In this document: in pieces, positions 21,896 to 32,234 of the stretch | How the letters are laid out: each line of letters begins with the position of its first letter | Numbering within the stretch: position 1 is the stretch's first letter | Origin: Callipepla californica brunnescens | Taxonomy: Eukaryota; Chordata; Aves; Galliformes; Odontophoridae | Assembly (NCBI GenBank): GCA_023055505.1 | Contig: JALIRH010000035.1 | Span: forward strand, 4,458,382-4,522,381 | Length of the DNA: 64,000 nt | Reading direction: 5' to 3' | Position numbers and translations under genes: made by a program | Notes under the pieces: model-generated | Seen by the model: the letters and a program-made list of their open reading frames with translations, nothing else | What the model was told of the DNA's origin: nothing | Database searches by the model: none

Positions 21896-22204
21896 GAAGC
21901 ACGCTGCTGAGCACAGCAGCAAGGCATGGAGTGACGTGGCTGTATCTCAGCCCTCGCCTTACTTTTGGCCTTGTGAAAATGAGGATGCACGCAGATGGGC
22001 ACGGCAGGCAGCGGCAGCCTCAGCTCTGCAGCAGGACCTGGCTTGGCTGAAGAAAACCCAAGGGATGCTGACAGACATCCACGAGTGGCAGCAGCTCTGG
22101 GAGGCCGTGGAGATGTGGGGAAGGCTCAGCCCCCATCTCAGGGCTGGATGCTGTGGCCACCTCGCAGCCAATGCCCCTCATCCGGCATTCAGGGGGCTCG
22201 CTCC

Positions 22205-22360
22205 CTCCTGCTGATGGTATTTTACTTTGTATAATTAAAGCTTAATGAGAATAGGGACCAGAGCTTCCCCGGCGAGCAGCCTAACCTCTGAACGAAGGAG
22301 CCACTCGGATTCCTAATTAATAAATACCTATTTGTATACAAAGCAGAGCGTGCTGGCAGC
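22205..22360. promoter_or_regulatory. Candidate conserved noncoding island
   Basis: TTTGTATAATTAAAGC and GCTTAATGAGAATAGGG on the left, CCTAATTAATAAATACC and the perfect 12-bp palindrome TTTGTATACAAA (22331-22342) on the right. The latter joins two inverted ACAAA half sites. Confidence 0.45.
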
Positions 22361-22434
22361 AGGGCAGCCGAGCACCTCCCATCCGTGAACGTCCTTCAGC
22401 AGCTCCCAGAGAGCTGCAGGTTCACATTCCCCAG

Positions 22435-22630
22435 GCAAAAAGCAGGATTGATTACCAGGCGACTGCTCTAAGCCCTAAGCTACTGGATTAAAACACAGTT
22501 ATCACCACTCCATTTCTTCCGTCAATCTAGACCCTATTTTTTCCCCTCCTGTAGTTGAGCAGGATTTGATTAATTCAAATCACACCGGCTCCAGACAAGC
22601 AACGCAGCTAATTTACTGCCCACTGCAAAA
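22435..22630. promoter_or_regulatory. Candidate conserved noncoding island
   Basis: AGGATTGATTACCAGG, CTGGATTAAAACACAG, CCGTCAATCTAG, GATTTGATTAATTCAAATC (a near-perfect inverted repeat) and GCAGCTAATTTACTG lie in 190 bp. GGATTA and TGATTA cores dominate. Confidence 0.45.
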
Positions 22631-23024
22631 CATGGGCACGCTTGGACTGAGGCTCCTCTGCTTCCAGCCCCAGGCTGTGATGCTCCAGCACTGGGGAATC
22701 CACGTTCACCTCCAAAATCCTCAGCCTGCCTCGCTGAGCAGCTCCTTGGAAGTGAACTATGGAAAAGAGGAGCAGAGTGAGGGAGGTGCACCACAGGGAC
22801 ACTGCGATGCGTGCTCCTACAGAATGAGCAAATCCCCCCCATCACACATAGGAAACCGAGGCCCACAGATGGGGATTTTGCAGCAGCTGTGGCAGGACAA
22901 GAGGAAAACTCAGTTCTCCAAGTTGCCACGTGTGCTTGCAACAAGTCCCAGCCCTGCAAACCAACAGACGTCCCCCAGCAGCACGCACTCCAACAGGCTT
23001 AACCCTCCATTAAATCCCTTCAGT

Positions 23025-23345
23025 CTCACTCCGTAATTTACTGTTGCAAGCAAAATCAATTTAAGCAAAGGTTAAACTAGTTCTGTCTGTATTAGGAGTT
23101 TGCACTTATTTTAAATAAATTGATTTCGAATCAATTTGCTTGATTTTGTGCAACCCTTCTAAATACAAGCTCAGACGGCGCGGAGCTCGGTGCGGGTCGC
23201 GGTCCAGAGCACGCTTTATTTCACTGCTGGAGCTCTCCCAAAAGATGTCACACGTCAAATTCGGACGGTAACTTTCAATAACAACGCTACAGAAGTCACA
23301 AAGAGCTCCACAGTTAACCCAGCTTTAAATAGCTATTATTCCCCA
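23025..23345. promoter_or_regulatory. Candidate enhancer with ATTGAT/ATCAAT cluster
   Basis: Four ONECUT/CUX-like cores lie in about 110 bp: AAAATCAATTT (23053-23062 region), the inverted pair AAATTGATT-TCG-AATCAATTT (23117-23137) and TTGATTTTG near 23140. GTTGCAAGCAAAATCAA on the left and TTGATTTTGTGCAAC on the right form an imperfect inverted repeat around the group. A CpG-rich stretch (23176-23210) and TTTCAATAACAACG follow. Confidence 0.5.
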
Positions 23346-24250
23346 TAGAACTTGTGGAGCTCTTCCAAAGGGAGGGAGCGCTGCCCAAAGCACAGAAGAG
23401 CCCAACCTGCTCTTCCCAAGTGGCAATGGAGAGTCAGTGCACAAAAACCCTTTTGTTCCCCATCCCTGGGCACTGCCCTGCCTCTCTCTTCTCTGGTGGT
23501 CCGGCTCAGATCTCAAACGAGCCCAGGGGTGGTTTCAAAGCACCTTCAGCACCGTGAGTACTTAATAATAACCCATCCCTTCAACTTCTGCAAAGCCCTC
23601 TCTGAAACGAGGCCATGAAAGCGCCGTATGGACTGCCTCACCCCATCGCGAGGGTGGAGAAAGGGACGAAAATAGCTCGAGCACAGCGAGAAAAAATATG
23701 AAAGCCCCTTCCTTTTGTCAAGCAAAATTGACCTCTCGTCCCACGAAGAATAACCCCCCAGCAGAGTGCCACGAGCTCGCAAAAAGCAGGCTGCCATTTG
23801 ATTCTCACCTCTGCGGTCTGCAGAAAACGGCGAGGCAGGACCTGGTGTGTGCTGCCTCTGCTCTCAGAGCACAGCTCTGTGCCACAGCACAGGGAGCACA
23901 ACCACGCAGGGATGCACCGAGCAAAGAGCCCACAAGGGCAAGGTGCGTGGGGCTGGGGAGAGGATCACTGCAGGCATCCAGGTGTGGGGCAGCAGAGCTC
24001 TGCTCCATGTAGGACAACATCCCAAAAGGTGATGCAGTGCACTAAGACCTGGCTTACCCATTGGTGCTCCTTGAGTACTGCAGGAGGCACGATTCTCCCC
24101 TCCGAGTGCCCGGAATAAAGAGGAGGGGCACATACCTCTGCATTATTACAGCACACCTGGAACTCTGACTCCAAGCATGAGCACTGAGTCTGCACAAGCA
24201 CGCAAAGCAGCCCCACGAGGCTGCTCCCCACGCCCTGCACCAACACAGCA
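23345..24250. other. GC-rich spacer, no gene seen
   Basis: CAGC/AGAG-rich sequence with short overlapping frames. An AT-richer patch lies at 23660-23720. No exon is recognised. Confidence 0.45.
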
Positions 24251-24254
24251 CGGA

Positions 24255-24306
24255 GTGACGGGATGGTCTGAGTTGGAAGGGCCCTCAGAGATCATCTACT
24301 TTGACG
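24255..24306 (-). mobile_element. Short CR1-type fragment
   Basis: GGGATGGTCTGAGTTGGAAG followed by GGCCCTCAGAGATCATCTAC matches the reverse complement of a CR1 3' terminus. It is only about 50 bp and the flanks do not continue the element. Confidence 0.75.
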
Positions 24307-24384
24307 TTACTGATGTTATTCTCTGGAGCAGTCATTCCCCGCTCCGCTTTCAGCCTCCAGAACAACTTGTGGCAGGAGGTCCCG

Positions 24385-24485
24385 CAGGGCAACCGTGTCC
24401 CCACTAAAATTTTATTAGGGATATAAAATTCCCTTCTATCAGGCTTAATTCTGACGATTCCTAATTCCATGGGACACCCCTTGGA
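24385..24485. promoter_or_regulatory. Candidate conserved noncoding island
   Basis: CACTAAAATTTTATTAGGG contains the palindrome TAAAATTTTA (24405-24414). GGGATATAAAATTCCC (an inverted pair of GGGA/TCCC around an A/T core) and CTTAATTCTGACGATTCC follow. Confidence 0.4.
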
Positions 24486-24794
24486 TGCTGAGTGACGAGA
24501 GACGGGAGCTGCAGGTGACCTTCTCCCTGCCGCTCACCATCCCACGAACACTACAAAACGCAGAGATATCTGGCAAACAAAACCCCGATCAGCAGCAAAT
24601 CCCGTGCTCCTCCATCCCTCTCATCACCACAATGCCCATCTGCACGCTGATGTCTGCAGGGAGGGATGTGCTGAGCTTGGCTTCTGCCTCCCAGCACTGC
24701 CAAGTGGCGACGAGGGGAAGAAGAAGGGATCCGGGTTTGGAGGAGGGGGGCTGAGGAGAAGGCAAGGTTGGAAATTTCCTCCTGGCAGCCCCTT

Positions 24795-25050
24795 TTTGAG
24801 GAGAGTTATTAGAATTTATTTTCAATTATACACAAGAATAAGCCGTCTGCAGTATAGTTAACTTTCAATTTCAACCAATTTTCGACGCATTCAATCATAG
24901 ATGCCTCAGTGATTAAGAATCTATGTTGCAAAACAATTCCCACTTTGCAACAATGCAATCAAACAGATCTACAACTCATAACCCATTATCCAATAGTTTC
25001 TCAGCTCATTGGTGAACTGAAATAGGATTCACCAAGCGTCCCCTTTTTAC
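24795..25050. promoter_or_regulatory. Candidate conserved noncoding island (strong)
   Basis: About 250 bp with low GC and high complexity: AGTTATTAGAATTTATTTTC, TTCAATTTCAACCAATTTTC, GCATTCAATCATAGATGC, GTGATTAAGAATC, TTGCAACAATGCAATC and CCCATTATCCAATAG. There are no repeats or long homopolymers. Confidence 0.5.
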
Positions 25051-25450
25051 CCAGTGAGCCCCGGAGCTCATCTCCAAACAGTGCTGTGACTGCAAAGAGC
25101 CCACGGAGGGGATGCGGGGTGTTGGTTTCTTTGCCTCCTGTTTGCCAAGGAGCATCGTGCAAACCTCCAGAGTGCACAGCCATGCCATCACAAGGGCAGT
25201 GTCTCTGAAAGCAAGCTGCTTCGCCTCCCTAGCACAGCACCTATGCAGGTAAAGGTGACCTGGAGTGGTGGAAATGGGTGAAGATCCCCAGTCCCTCATC
25301 CTGCCCCCAAATGGGGACAGGCAGACGTCCCCGCTCTGCAGTGTGCTCCCTTCCATGTGCAACCCCTGCCCCGGCTCCTCTCTGCCTTTGATGCCAACAA
25401 ATAACAATTTCAGAGTGGGGAAGACACCTGGGAGAGCCGAGGCACTTGTG
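25050..25450. other. GC-rich spacer, no gene seen
   Basis: Balanced to GC-rich, with overlapping frames on both strands and no domain. Nothing else is recognised. Confidence 0.45.
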
Positions 25451-25545
25451 CTACAAGATAATTAGAGATTATTATAATCGAAATTTCATTGCCACATCAA
25501 ACTGTGTCTTTTAGCATTAATTAATCTCCTCTCCCAGCCTCTGAG
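25450..25545. promoter_or_regulatory. Candidate enhancer, homeodomain cluster
   Basis: AAGATAATTAGAGATTATTA then TAATCGAAATTTC, and the 10-bp palindrome ATTAATTAAT (25516-25525). At least five TAAT/ATTA cores lie in under 80 bp, with GC-rich sequence on either side. Confidence 0.45.
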
Positions 25546-26085
25546 CACTCTCGGCTCGCTCGCTGTAGGACAGCAGCTTGTCAAACACACCAAAGCCTTG
25601 CATCTCATTACCTTATCAGAGGGGTGAGCAGGGAGCTGAGGAGCAGCAGCACATCTCCCAGCACAGCTGCAGCCACAAGGATGCCTGCATGCCCACCCCC
25701 AGAATGCAAACCTTCCAGCACACAGCACAGGGGGTGCTCCCCCTGCATCAAAGCAGGAAAGGATGCTGCTTGCATCCAACCCCAGGGTTCAGCTGTAGTT
25801 CAGACTGAGGGAAGATAGAAGGATGAATCCAATTCTCCCCACGATGGTCCCAGTGTCTGCTGGATGATACCAAGCCAGAAGGGTTTTGGAGCAGCAACTA
25901 ACAGGACTCACACAGCTTCAGGCACTTGAGACCTGCTCCAAAGGCCCTAAGCAGTTCTGGAAGTAACCAAGCAGCACAGTGCTGAGCCAGGAGCAGGCTG
26001 CACCACTTCTAACCATGGCTGGAGAAACTGGGCACCCTCCACTCCCCCAGGTCCCAGCCAGCAGCACGGGCTGTGTACACACTGG
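25545..26085. other. GC-rich spacer, no gene seen
   Basis: CAGC/CCAG-rich. No feature beyond short accidental frames. Confidence 0.45.
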
Positions 26086-26350
26086 TGACATGCATGAGAT
26101 AATCTGTGTTCCACTCACTGATTCTCCACTGCTTTCATACCTCATCTGGAAATAAATATCCTCTCCCTCTTGTTTCCACCTCTCCACTCCCCCTCTCCCC
26201 GCTATTGGCTTTGTGACAGAAGGCTTTAATTTATTCCCCCTGCCACAGCTTTATGCTGCTCTTTTCTTGCAATTTACCCCATATATTATCCCCCGTCTTG
26301 TGTCATTTAACTCCAGAACGCGGCTGGAGATACAGTTTGCTTGAAGGATG
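26085..26350. promoter_or_regulatory. Candidate conserved noncoding island
   Basis: GCATGAGATAATCTGTG, CTGGAAATAAATATCC, CGCTATTGGCTTTGTGACAG, GGCTTTAATTTATTCC and CCATATATTATCC lie in a pyrimidine-biased block. CTTTGTGA is a SOX/TCF-like core. Confidence 0.4.
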
Positions 26351-26900
26351 CTGGATCCATCAATCCTGCTCCCAGGGACGTTGACAGCAGGGAAGTCCCA
26401 GCACACTGGTGCTTCTTGCTGCCTCCACCCCTCCTGCTCATGCCCAGCCCAATGCTGGCACCTGGCTGGGCTTGCACACCTTGCACGTCCCAGCAGGAAT
26501 GAGAGGAACCAGCAGGGAGAGGATGATGAAGATGAAGGCTCAGTTGCTACCTGAGCTCGCTCTCCTTGATGCACACCCCTGCAAACAGTGCTGCCCATAG
26601 GGGTGGGGAGAGGCTGAGCCTCACTGAGCTGCTCAGCCCCACTGCTGCTCCATAGGGACCGAGGGACAGATCCTTCTGCCCCTGCGTGGCATTCAAACCC
26701 TTGTGGCACAAATGGCACCAGCACAGGGAGCTCACAGCAGCCCCAGAGCAGAGCAGGGAGGAAACTACCCATCATTTTCACCCCCCGAAATGGGACAGGG
26801 AGAGATGTGTCAGCCACACAGAGCTTCTCCTGCGAGCTGCTATGTGCCACGTGGATGGAAATTGCTCACCGGAGGGAGAGCGCTGATGGAAAGCAGAAAG
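26350..26900. other. GC-rich spacer, no gene seen
   Basis: The minus strand is open for 199 codons across 26251-26850, but the plus strand is open too and the translation shows no family. I treat it as noncoding. Confidence 0.45.
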
Positions 26901-26902
26901 GG

Positions 26903-26960
26903 AAAAAAAAAAAAAAAGAAATTAAAAAAGAGAGAGGAGAGAGGAAAAATTTAATGAAAT
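26903..26960. repeat. Poly(A)/purine tract
   Basis: A15 (26903-26917) is followed by AAATTAAAAAAGAGAGAGGA, an almost pure purine strand. It adjoins an AT-rich block. Confidence 0.85.
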
Positions 26961-27130
26961 GAAAAATGTATCTTGTTTTATTTATTTATCGCAAGATTTC
27001 CACGTGGGGAGAGCGGGATGGCTGCGATTATTCATCGTGCTCTACCAGCCAGGCTCTGCAGGGAAATGCTGCCACGCTGCTGCCTGACACATCGTTAGGG
27101 CGTGCTTAATTGTGCTCGCTCTCGGGAGAG
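26960..27130. promoter_or_regulatory. Candidate conserved noncoding island
   Basis: Contains TTTATTTATTTATCGC, the E-box CACGTG (27001-27006), GCGATTATTCATCG and GTTAGGGCGTGCTTAATTG. Retained CpGs in an AT-rich context suggest constraint or low methylation, but this is inference. Confidence 0.35.
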
Positions 27131-28370
27131 GACAGTCCCTCTCTGGGTGCAGATCCTGAGTGCAAGGCAGCAGCCCACCCTGCTACCTGCAGTGACTTCA
27201 TGCCCTGAGCTCAGTGCTGCTGACACCACAGCAGCTCCAGCCCTCTGGCAGCATTTCCCCTACGCAGACCTTACTGGAGAGGATGTTTCCCTGGTGTTAC
27301 TGGGACTGATGGGGAAAGAGAAAACTCCCTGCACCTCCGGCAAAGCAGTGCACCAGCACAGCTGAGGCAAAATTAGCAGAACTCCTGGGGATTTGCACAT
27401 CCCTGCACAAAATTCCAGCAGGAAGCTCATGAGCAAGGAACTCCACGAATAAAGGCCACCTGCATCGAAGGCAATGCCTACAAAGCACCTTTCTGGAGCG
27501 GGCAGGATCAGTTTGCTGATCCACCAGGACGAAAGCTGGATGGGCTTTAAGGTCCGTTCCAAGCCCACCATGCTGTGACCCTGTGCTAAAGGGTAACCAG
27601 AGCTCCAGGAGCCACCAACAAAGCACAGTGCCCATCTGCAAGGACAGCACACGCACCGTGCTCACAGCTCTGCCATGCCATCCCTCTGCAGGGAGATGCT
27701 GCAGGATGGGATGCACTCAGCCATGCTCATCCTGCAGGCACCAGCTGCTGGCCCTGAGTGCAAACATCTGTCCCAAAGGGAAAGGTGGCCCTAGAGGAGC
27801 TGGGGGGACCATGCGTGCTTGGATGTGCAGGGGAACCCAGAGCTGCCCCAGCTGAGCCAGGATTGCAGCTGGCTGCCTTCCCCGAGCCCTTTGCTCACAT
27901 AAAGCACTGCTCAGCAGCATCAGCGTATTTGTTGGGTTGGTTTTTTTTTTGGTCGAGGAAGCGAAAGCAAAGGTGGAAGGTTAAATCCACTTAGCTGCTC
28001 TCTGGCCAGCCTGGCAGATGAGCTCACACAGCAGGCAGCTCTGAGGAATGAATGCAGCTGGGCCAGCAGCCACAGCCACTGAACCTCCATCCCTCCTCCC
28101 CTGCAAAGCGCAGCCCTGGCTGCGTGTGGGAACGGGGTAAGGTGAAGGGAGAGCAACTCACCGAGGAGGGAGAGGGGGTGTCATCATGTCCCCACCTCCC
28201 CAGCAGGGAAGGCAACCGATTTCATGATGAAATGGGCTGAGCACCAGGAGAGACGTGCAAGCTCAGCCCTTGCAAAAAGCACACGCATCAGCTCTCCCCA
28301 GTGCAGAGCTCCCCAGAGGTCAGCAGCAAGAGGCAGCAAAGCTCCAGTGACAAACTGCACGGCGGCTGCC
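27130..28370. other. GC-rich spacer with one CR1 end
   Basis: CAGC-rich, containing the CR1 end at 27535-27585 and a T-rich patch (27935-27955). Reading frames are short and overlapping. Confidence 0.45.
27535..27586 (+). mobile_element. CR1-type LINE 3' terminus
   Basis: CTTTAAGGTCCGTTCCAAGC followed by the octamer pair CATGCTGT (27569-27576) and GACCCTGT (27577-27584) is a diverged CR1 3' end reading on the plus strand. Only about 50 bp are recognisable. Confidence 0.8.
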
Positions 28371-28725
28371 ACGTCAGCCCCGCGATGACAATTAGCTGCT
28401 CAGAGAGGTTAAAACAATGCAAGCCCCGGCCCCTGCCAGCCAGAAGATGCCAAGGGAACGTGCTCTGAAAGGTTTGGCCCTCTTAGCATCTCTCTGAAGT
28501 AATTCCACTTGTAACTCATAAAGCTTCCCCAGCCGCCCGCGCCGCGCTTGCCAGCTCGGGGATGAGGCAGACATTTGTATGAGATATACAAAGCCATTTA
28601 GCTGTTCAAAAGCTATCAGCACTTACATGCAAGGTTGAAGCAGGACAGATTCTGCTGCATTCAGGGCATCAAAGGGGATTATCCGGGAAATGATAACAGA
28701 TTTTAATTTAGATCATCCGAGATGG
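28370..28725. promoter_or_regulatory. Candidate conserved noncoding island
   Basis: Left part: GACAATTAGCTGC and GGTTAAAACAATGC. Middle: GAAGTAATTCCACTTG and CATTTGTATGAGATATAC. Right part (28660-28725): GGGGATTATCC, GATAACAGATTTTAATTTAG and GATCATCC. A CpG-dense stretch (CCGCCCGCGCCGCGC) lies at about 28533-28547. Confidence 0.45.
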
Positions 28726-28730
28726 GTACA

Positions 28731-28762
28731 GGGGATGGGGAGGGGGGGCTGGAGGCAGGGGG
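28731..28762 (+). other. G-quadruplex-type motif
   Basis: G4-AT-G4-A-G7 then nine bases then G5. Four G-runs of three or more with loops of 1-2 bases fit within 28731-28748. It lies at the right edge of the AT-rich island. Folding is predicted from the motif only. Confidence 0.6.
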
Positions 28763-28872
28763 CAGCTCAGCTCTGGATTGTGGGAGAGAGCACAGCTCCA
28801 TTTCAGACACACAGGAGCAACACCCACGGCCAGGTGCTCCCAGGTAATCGGGAGGTCCAAGCCCTCTGCACA

Positions 28873-28889
28873 AGGATGGATGGATGGAG
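28873..28889. repeat. (GGAT)n short microsatellite
   Basis: GGATGGATGGATGG-type tetranucleotide units, about four copies. Confidence 0.8.
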
Positions 28890-28969
28890 GCAGGCACCAA
28901 CGCTCTGAGCACTGCTCTGTGGAGCTGCTACGTTTGGGACACGTGAACTTGTCCAGCAAGAACGCTCCC

Positions 28970-29110
28970 CCAAAATGAAAATAGTCCACACACACAAAAA
29001 AAGGGGCTCTGGCTTTTAATTTTTTTTTTAAATTGAAAATACGTAGCCCCTCCTCCTGGATTGATAAATGGTTTTAATGAACCCCTTGTTTTCCCAAAAA
29101 AGCAGTGATT
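28970..29110. promoter_or_regulatory. Candidate conserved noncoding island
   Basis: CACACACAAAAAAAGGGG, GGCTTTTAATTTTTTTTTA, AATTGAAAATACG, GGATTGATAAATGG and GTTTTAATGAACC. It is partly low complexity (T9 run). Confidence 0.35.
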
Positions 29111-29164
29111 TGCCTCATGTCCTCTCTTGCCACATGGCTCCTCTGCAGGTTCTGCCTTTCTATT

Positions 29165-29445
29165 TCTGACAATCCCAGATGGGTTCTATGAATAAAACTA
29201 AAGAGGAGATGCAGATAGGCTCCGAGTCATTAACGCAGCAAATATAGACCCTGCTCGAGATCTAAGACACCAACGGGGGGGGATGAAAAGCTGCCACCTC
29301 TTCCTGGGGACAGATCCAGGCTAATGTGAGTGACGCATCCCCGACAACATTAACGGAGCACGGGGCCCGGCTCTTCCCTGTTAATCCTCAGGTAAATTCA
29401 GTGCACGTGGGCTATGTATGAGATGTGTGAAGTGGGGGTTAGCAC
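29165..29445. promoter_or_regulatory. Candidate conserved noncoding island
   Basis: GAATAAAACTAAAGAGG, GAGTCATTAACGCAGC, CCAGGCTAATGTGAGTGACG, CAACATTAACGGAGC and CTGTTAATCCTCAGG. The ATTAACG core is repeated twice and CpGs are retained. Confidence 0.4.
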
Positions 29446-29644
29446 GGTACAACCTCCCTGCCCAGCACGGCCACCTCAAGGGTCCGCCCTAAGATGGCCA
29501 AAAAGTGATCTCCTTTTGGATCACCCACACCATCCCCGATGGAAAGTCCCACAGCTTACAGCCCTGCAAGGCTCTCTGTGACATCTCTCTCCTCAACGCT
29601 GATCTGGAGGGCTGACGACACGGCCCACGGGCCGCCCCTCCCCA

Positions 29645-30065
29645 CCCCCCTCCATTAAATGGAACGAAATGGATTTTTCAAATGTCATGCTAGTATCCAC
29701 TTAATAATACATTTTCCTATAGACGGGACAATAACATATATTTTAATCACTTTTCTACAGGCAAATAAACGGCGCCGAGGCCTCGCCTTCACCGGCGCTT
29801 GGAAATTATGAATTTTTCAATAACCTTTTCTATTATTCATCCCGTGTTATTCCGTAACATTTCTATGTGAGCAATGTGCTCGCCAGACACTTTATGAATC
29901 CCTTCTTTTATTTATTAAACAGCAAGGTGTCTCCCCCGAAAGCCCTCCTCCGTCCTCTGGAAAAGATGTCGGCGCGGGCTGAGCGAGGCTTAAGACACAT
30001 CTAATTAGCTGTCGGGTTATTAATAATTTCCCCGCTGTCAGAGCGCCCGCGTGAGCAGCTCTGTG
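29645..30065. promoter_or_regulatory. Candidate conserved noncoding island (strong)
   Basis: About 420 bp. AT-rich segments (CTTAATAATACATTTTCC, ATATATTTTAATCAC, GAAATTATGAATTTTTC, TCTATTATTCATCCC) flank a short CpG cluster of six CpGs at about 29770-29800. The right end carries CTAATTAG (30001-30008) and the palindrome TTATTAATAA (30017-30026). It is one of the best enhancer candidates. Confidence 0.5.
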
Positions 30066-30645
30066 ATGTGGCTGGCTCAGCCTCAGGTGGTTTTCGGGGC
30101 AGACACGGGGAACAAAGCGCAAAGTTTCGGGATGGAAGAGGGTAATGGGGTGGCCCCGAGGGGATGGCCCATAAAAGCGTGGGGATGGGATGTGGATGCG
30201 ATGAGGAAGGGATGCCCCAAAGGCACAGCTCCCCGGGTTGCGGGATGAGCCATCTCACAGCTGCTGCACTCTGAGCTTTGGTGTTTTGGAGAGGTAAGAA
30301 AAGGAGGCAGCAGACAGAGGAGAGGGGGAATTAATCCGAGCGCGGTGCTCTGCGTAGCCACGAGCCAAGTGGTTTGAATGGATTTGTCATTCGGAGGCAG
30401 AGACCTCTGGGGAGAGAAAAAGCAGGCCCCGATCTGCGGTGATGCTCCTGCTCCCTTCCCCAGGGCTTGGACTCCTGTTGCCACCAGCACTGTGCCACAC
30501 GTCCCCAGCACAGAGCCCACATTCAGCGTTCAGGTCCAAGTGCTGCTGCTCTCCAACCTGCACACGAGGCACGGCCGTGATTGCAGCTTCCCTTAGACAC
30601 CACAAAATCCAGCAGCATCCCGCTCTCGAGACGCAGGCACAGAGG
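30065..30645. other. GC-rich spacer, no gene seen
   Basis: GGGATGG-rich then CAGC-rich sequence. Open frames overlap on both strands (for example 30083-30520 minus) with no recognisable domain. Confidence 0.45.
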
Positions 30646-31045
30646 GATCCAGCAGTAATTATTTCTGCCGCTCACAGAAGTAGCTGTGTATTTTTTATAT
30701 ATATGAAATCAACACTAGAATATTTGCCTGGATAAACTAATCGAAATTGCTTGTTGGATGAGTTCACCGGCTATAAAACCCTGCAGTTACAAGGTATAAT
30801 TACAGCAGCTTTTATTTTCCTCAACGACAAAAAAAAAAAAAGTCTTCATTAAAACAGAGTTAAGGTTGTAAACAGATCATTAATTTATAACAACATTATC
30901 AGATGGGTTACAGTTATTAAAAGAGCACACACCGAAGAGCCAGCAAAGAGAGGACGGAGGGGTAGAACAGGCTGGAAGTTGGAGAGATGGGTATCATAAA
31001 TATCACAGGCACTAATATCAAGAGGGTGATGAGGCAAGGATGCTG
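30645..31045. promoter_or_regulatory. Candidate conserved noncoding island (strong)
   Basis: CAGCAGTAATTATTTCTGCC, GATAAACTAATCGAAATTGC, a TATAAAA string (30772-30778), GGTATAATTACAGC, A13 (30829-30841), GATCATTAATTTATAAC and CATTATCAGATGGG. A second patch at 30985-31040 has GGTATCATAAATATCAC and CACTAATATCAAG. Confidence 0.5.
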
Positions 31046-31204
31046 GAGCTGGGTATTATGGGCTGGCAGGGGGATGCTGGGTTAGAACGTGTGGGGTCTG
31101 GTCACCCCATGGGCTCCCCTTTCCCCTGACACTGCTTCTGATTTTAGCGGATGAAGCGGAAGAGTGAGAGGCAGAAACAGAACCCCAGAAAACGTTTCAA
31201 AGCT

Positions 31205-31425
31205 GTCCTGGTCCTCCCGTGACAGAGCTCTGTTAAAAGCAATGTGATTCTGAGGGGACGCTGTGGATCTATGCAGTCAATGCTCCAGCACTTTAGTGGC
31301 CAAACAACTCAATAGCGTCAATTGACTGCATGAAATTCTATCATTTTACCACTACAAAGAAGGAAGGCAGGAAAAAAGAATACAAATAAGTGGGTACATT
31401 GCATTTGTCTTACGCCAGCTCCCTC
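31205..31425. promoter_or_regulatory. Candidate island with 11-bp inverted repeat
   Basis: ATGCAGTCAAT (31271-31281) and ATTGACTGCAT (31321-31331) are perfect reverse complements separated by 39 bases. The right arm overlaps the palindrome GTCAATTGAC (31317-31326). The surrounding sequence includes CTATCATTTTACCACTAC and GCATTTGTC. Confidence 0.45.
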
Positions 31426-32058
31426 GGCAAGAGCATCTCAAACCCAGTGCTCAGCACGGTGCGAGCCATCCTCCCACTGCCTACAAAAAGCCAAAAGCAC
31501 CCGAACCACAGCCCTGCGTGCTCCACAGCAGCACAACAGAGCACCCCGAGCCCTGATTGCCACCTTCCTGCTGATGGAGATGACGTGGGATGTGATTAAA
31601 GATGCTCTGAACGAACACCACCACCGCTGACGCCAACTTTTCCTGCCTCCTTCCCAGCCAGGTCACTCGGAGCACTGCTCAGATGCTGATTTCTCATTCC
31701 CAATTTGCCCGGACTCTGCTCTTCTTCATCAGCACAAGAGCTCTGAGACCACGAGCGCAGCAATTGCTCCTCTCCTGCTGATTGGGCTTTGTAGCTTCTG
31801 CTTGATGGCAGGAGCTCTGCACCCTTGATCATCCAGCATCTAAGAGGGCTCGAAGGTTCAGAGCATTGCAAAGAACCAGAAAAGTATTATTTTCTTAAAG
31901 CAAAACCCCTGCCTCGCTTCCCTTCATCTTTTTTTTTTCCCTGCCAGCTATGGCACGCTGTAATTCAGGAGCTCAGCAGCCACAAAGCACAGCACATCTG
32001 CCCTCCACACATCTCCGGGCAAAACCCGGGTGTGGGGTCTGCGGGCGTGGAAACAGAG
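31425..32058. other. GC-rich spacer, no gene seen
   Basis: Balanced sequence with a T-run near 31930. There is no coding exon or repeat until the CR1 end at 32058. Confidence 0.4.
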
Positions 32059-32127
32059 GTATGGGGGGCTGGAGCTGGATGACCTCCGAGGCCCCATCCA
32101 ACCGAAGCCATGCCACGATTCTGCACC
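32058..32127 (+). mobile_element. CR1-type LINE 3' terminus
   Basis: GGCTGGAGCTGGATGACCTC then CGAGGCCCCATCCAACCG and CCATGCCACGATTCTGC form a plus-strand CR1 3' end with octamer-like terminus. It is truncated to about 70 bp. A plus-strand open frame at 32110-32739 starts inside it and is therefore not a gene. Confidence 0.85.
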
Positions 32128-32234
32128 AGAATCCACCACCCCGTGCCCACCCAACAGCCCCCGTCCATCCCCACCCCGTCCTGCACGTGGGACCCGACCC
32201 AGGGAAGGACCACGACCCCAGGCAGCGCCCGCCA

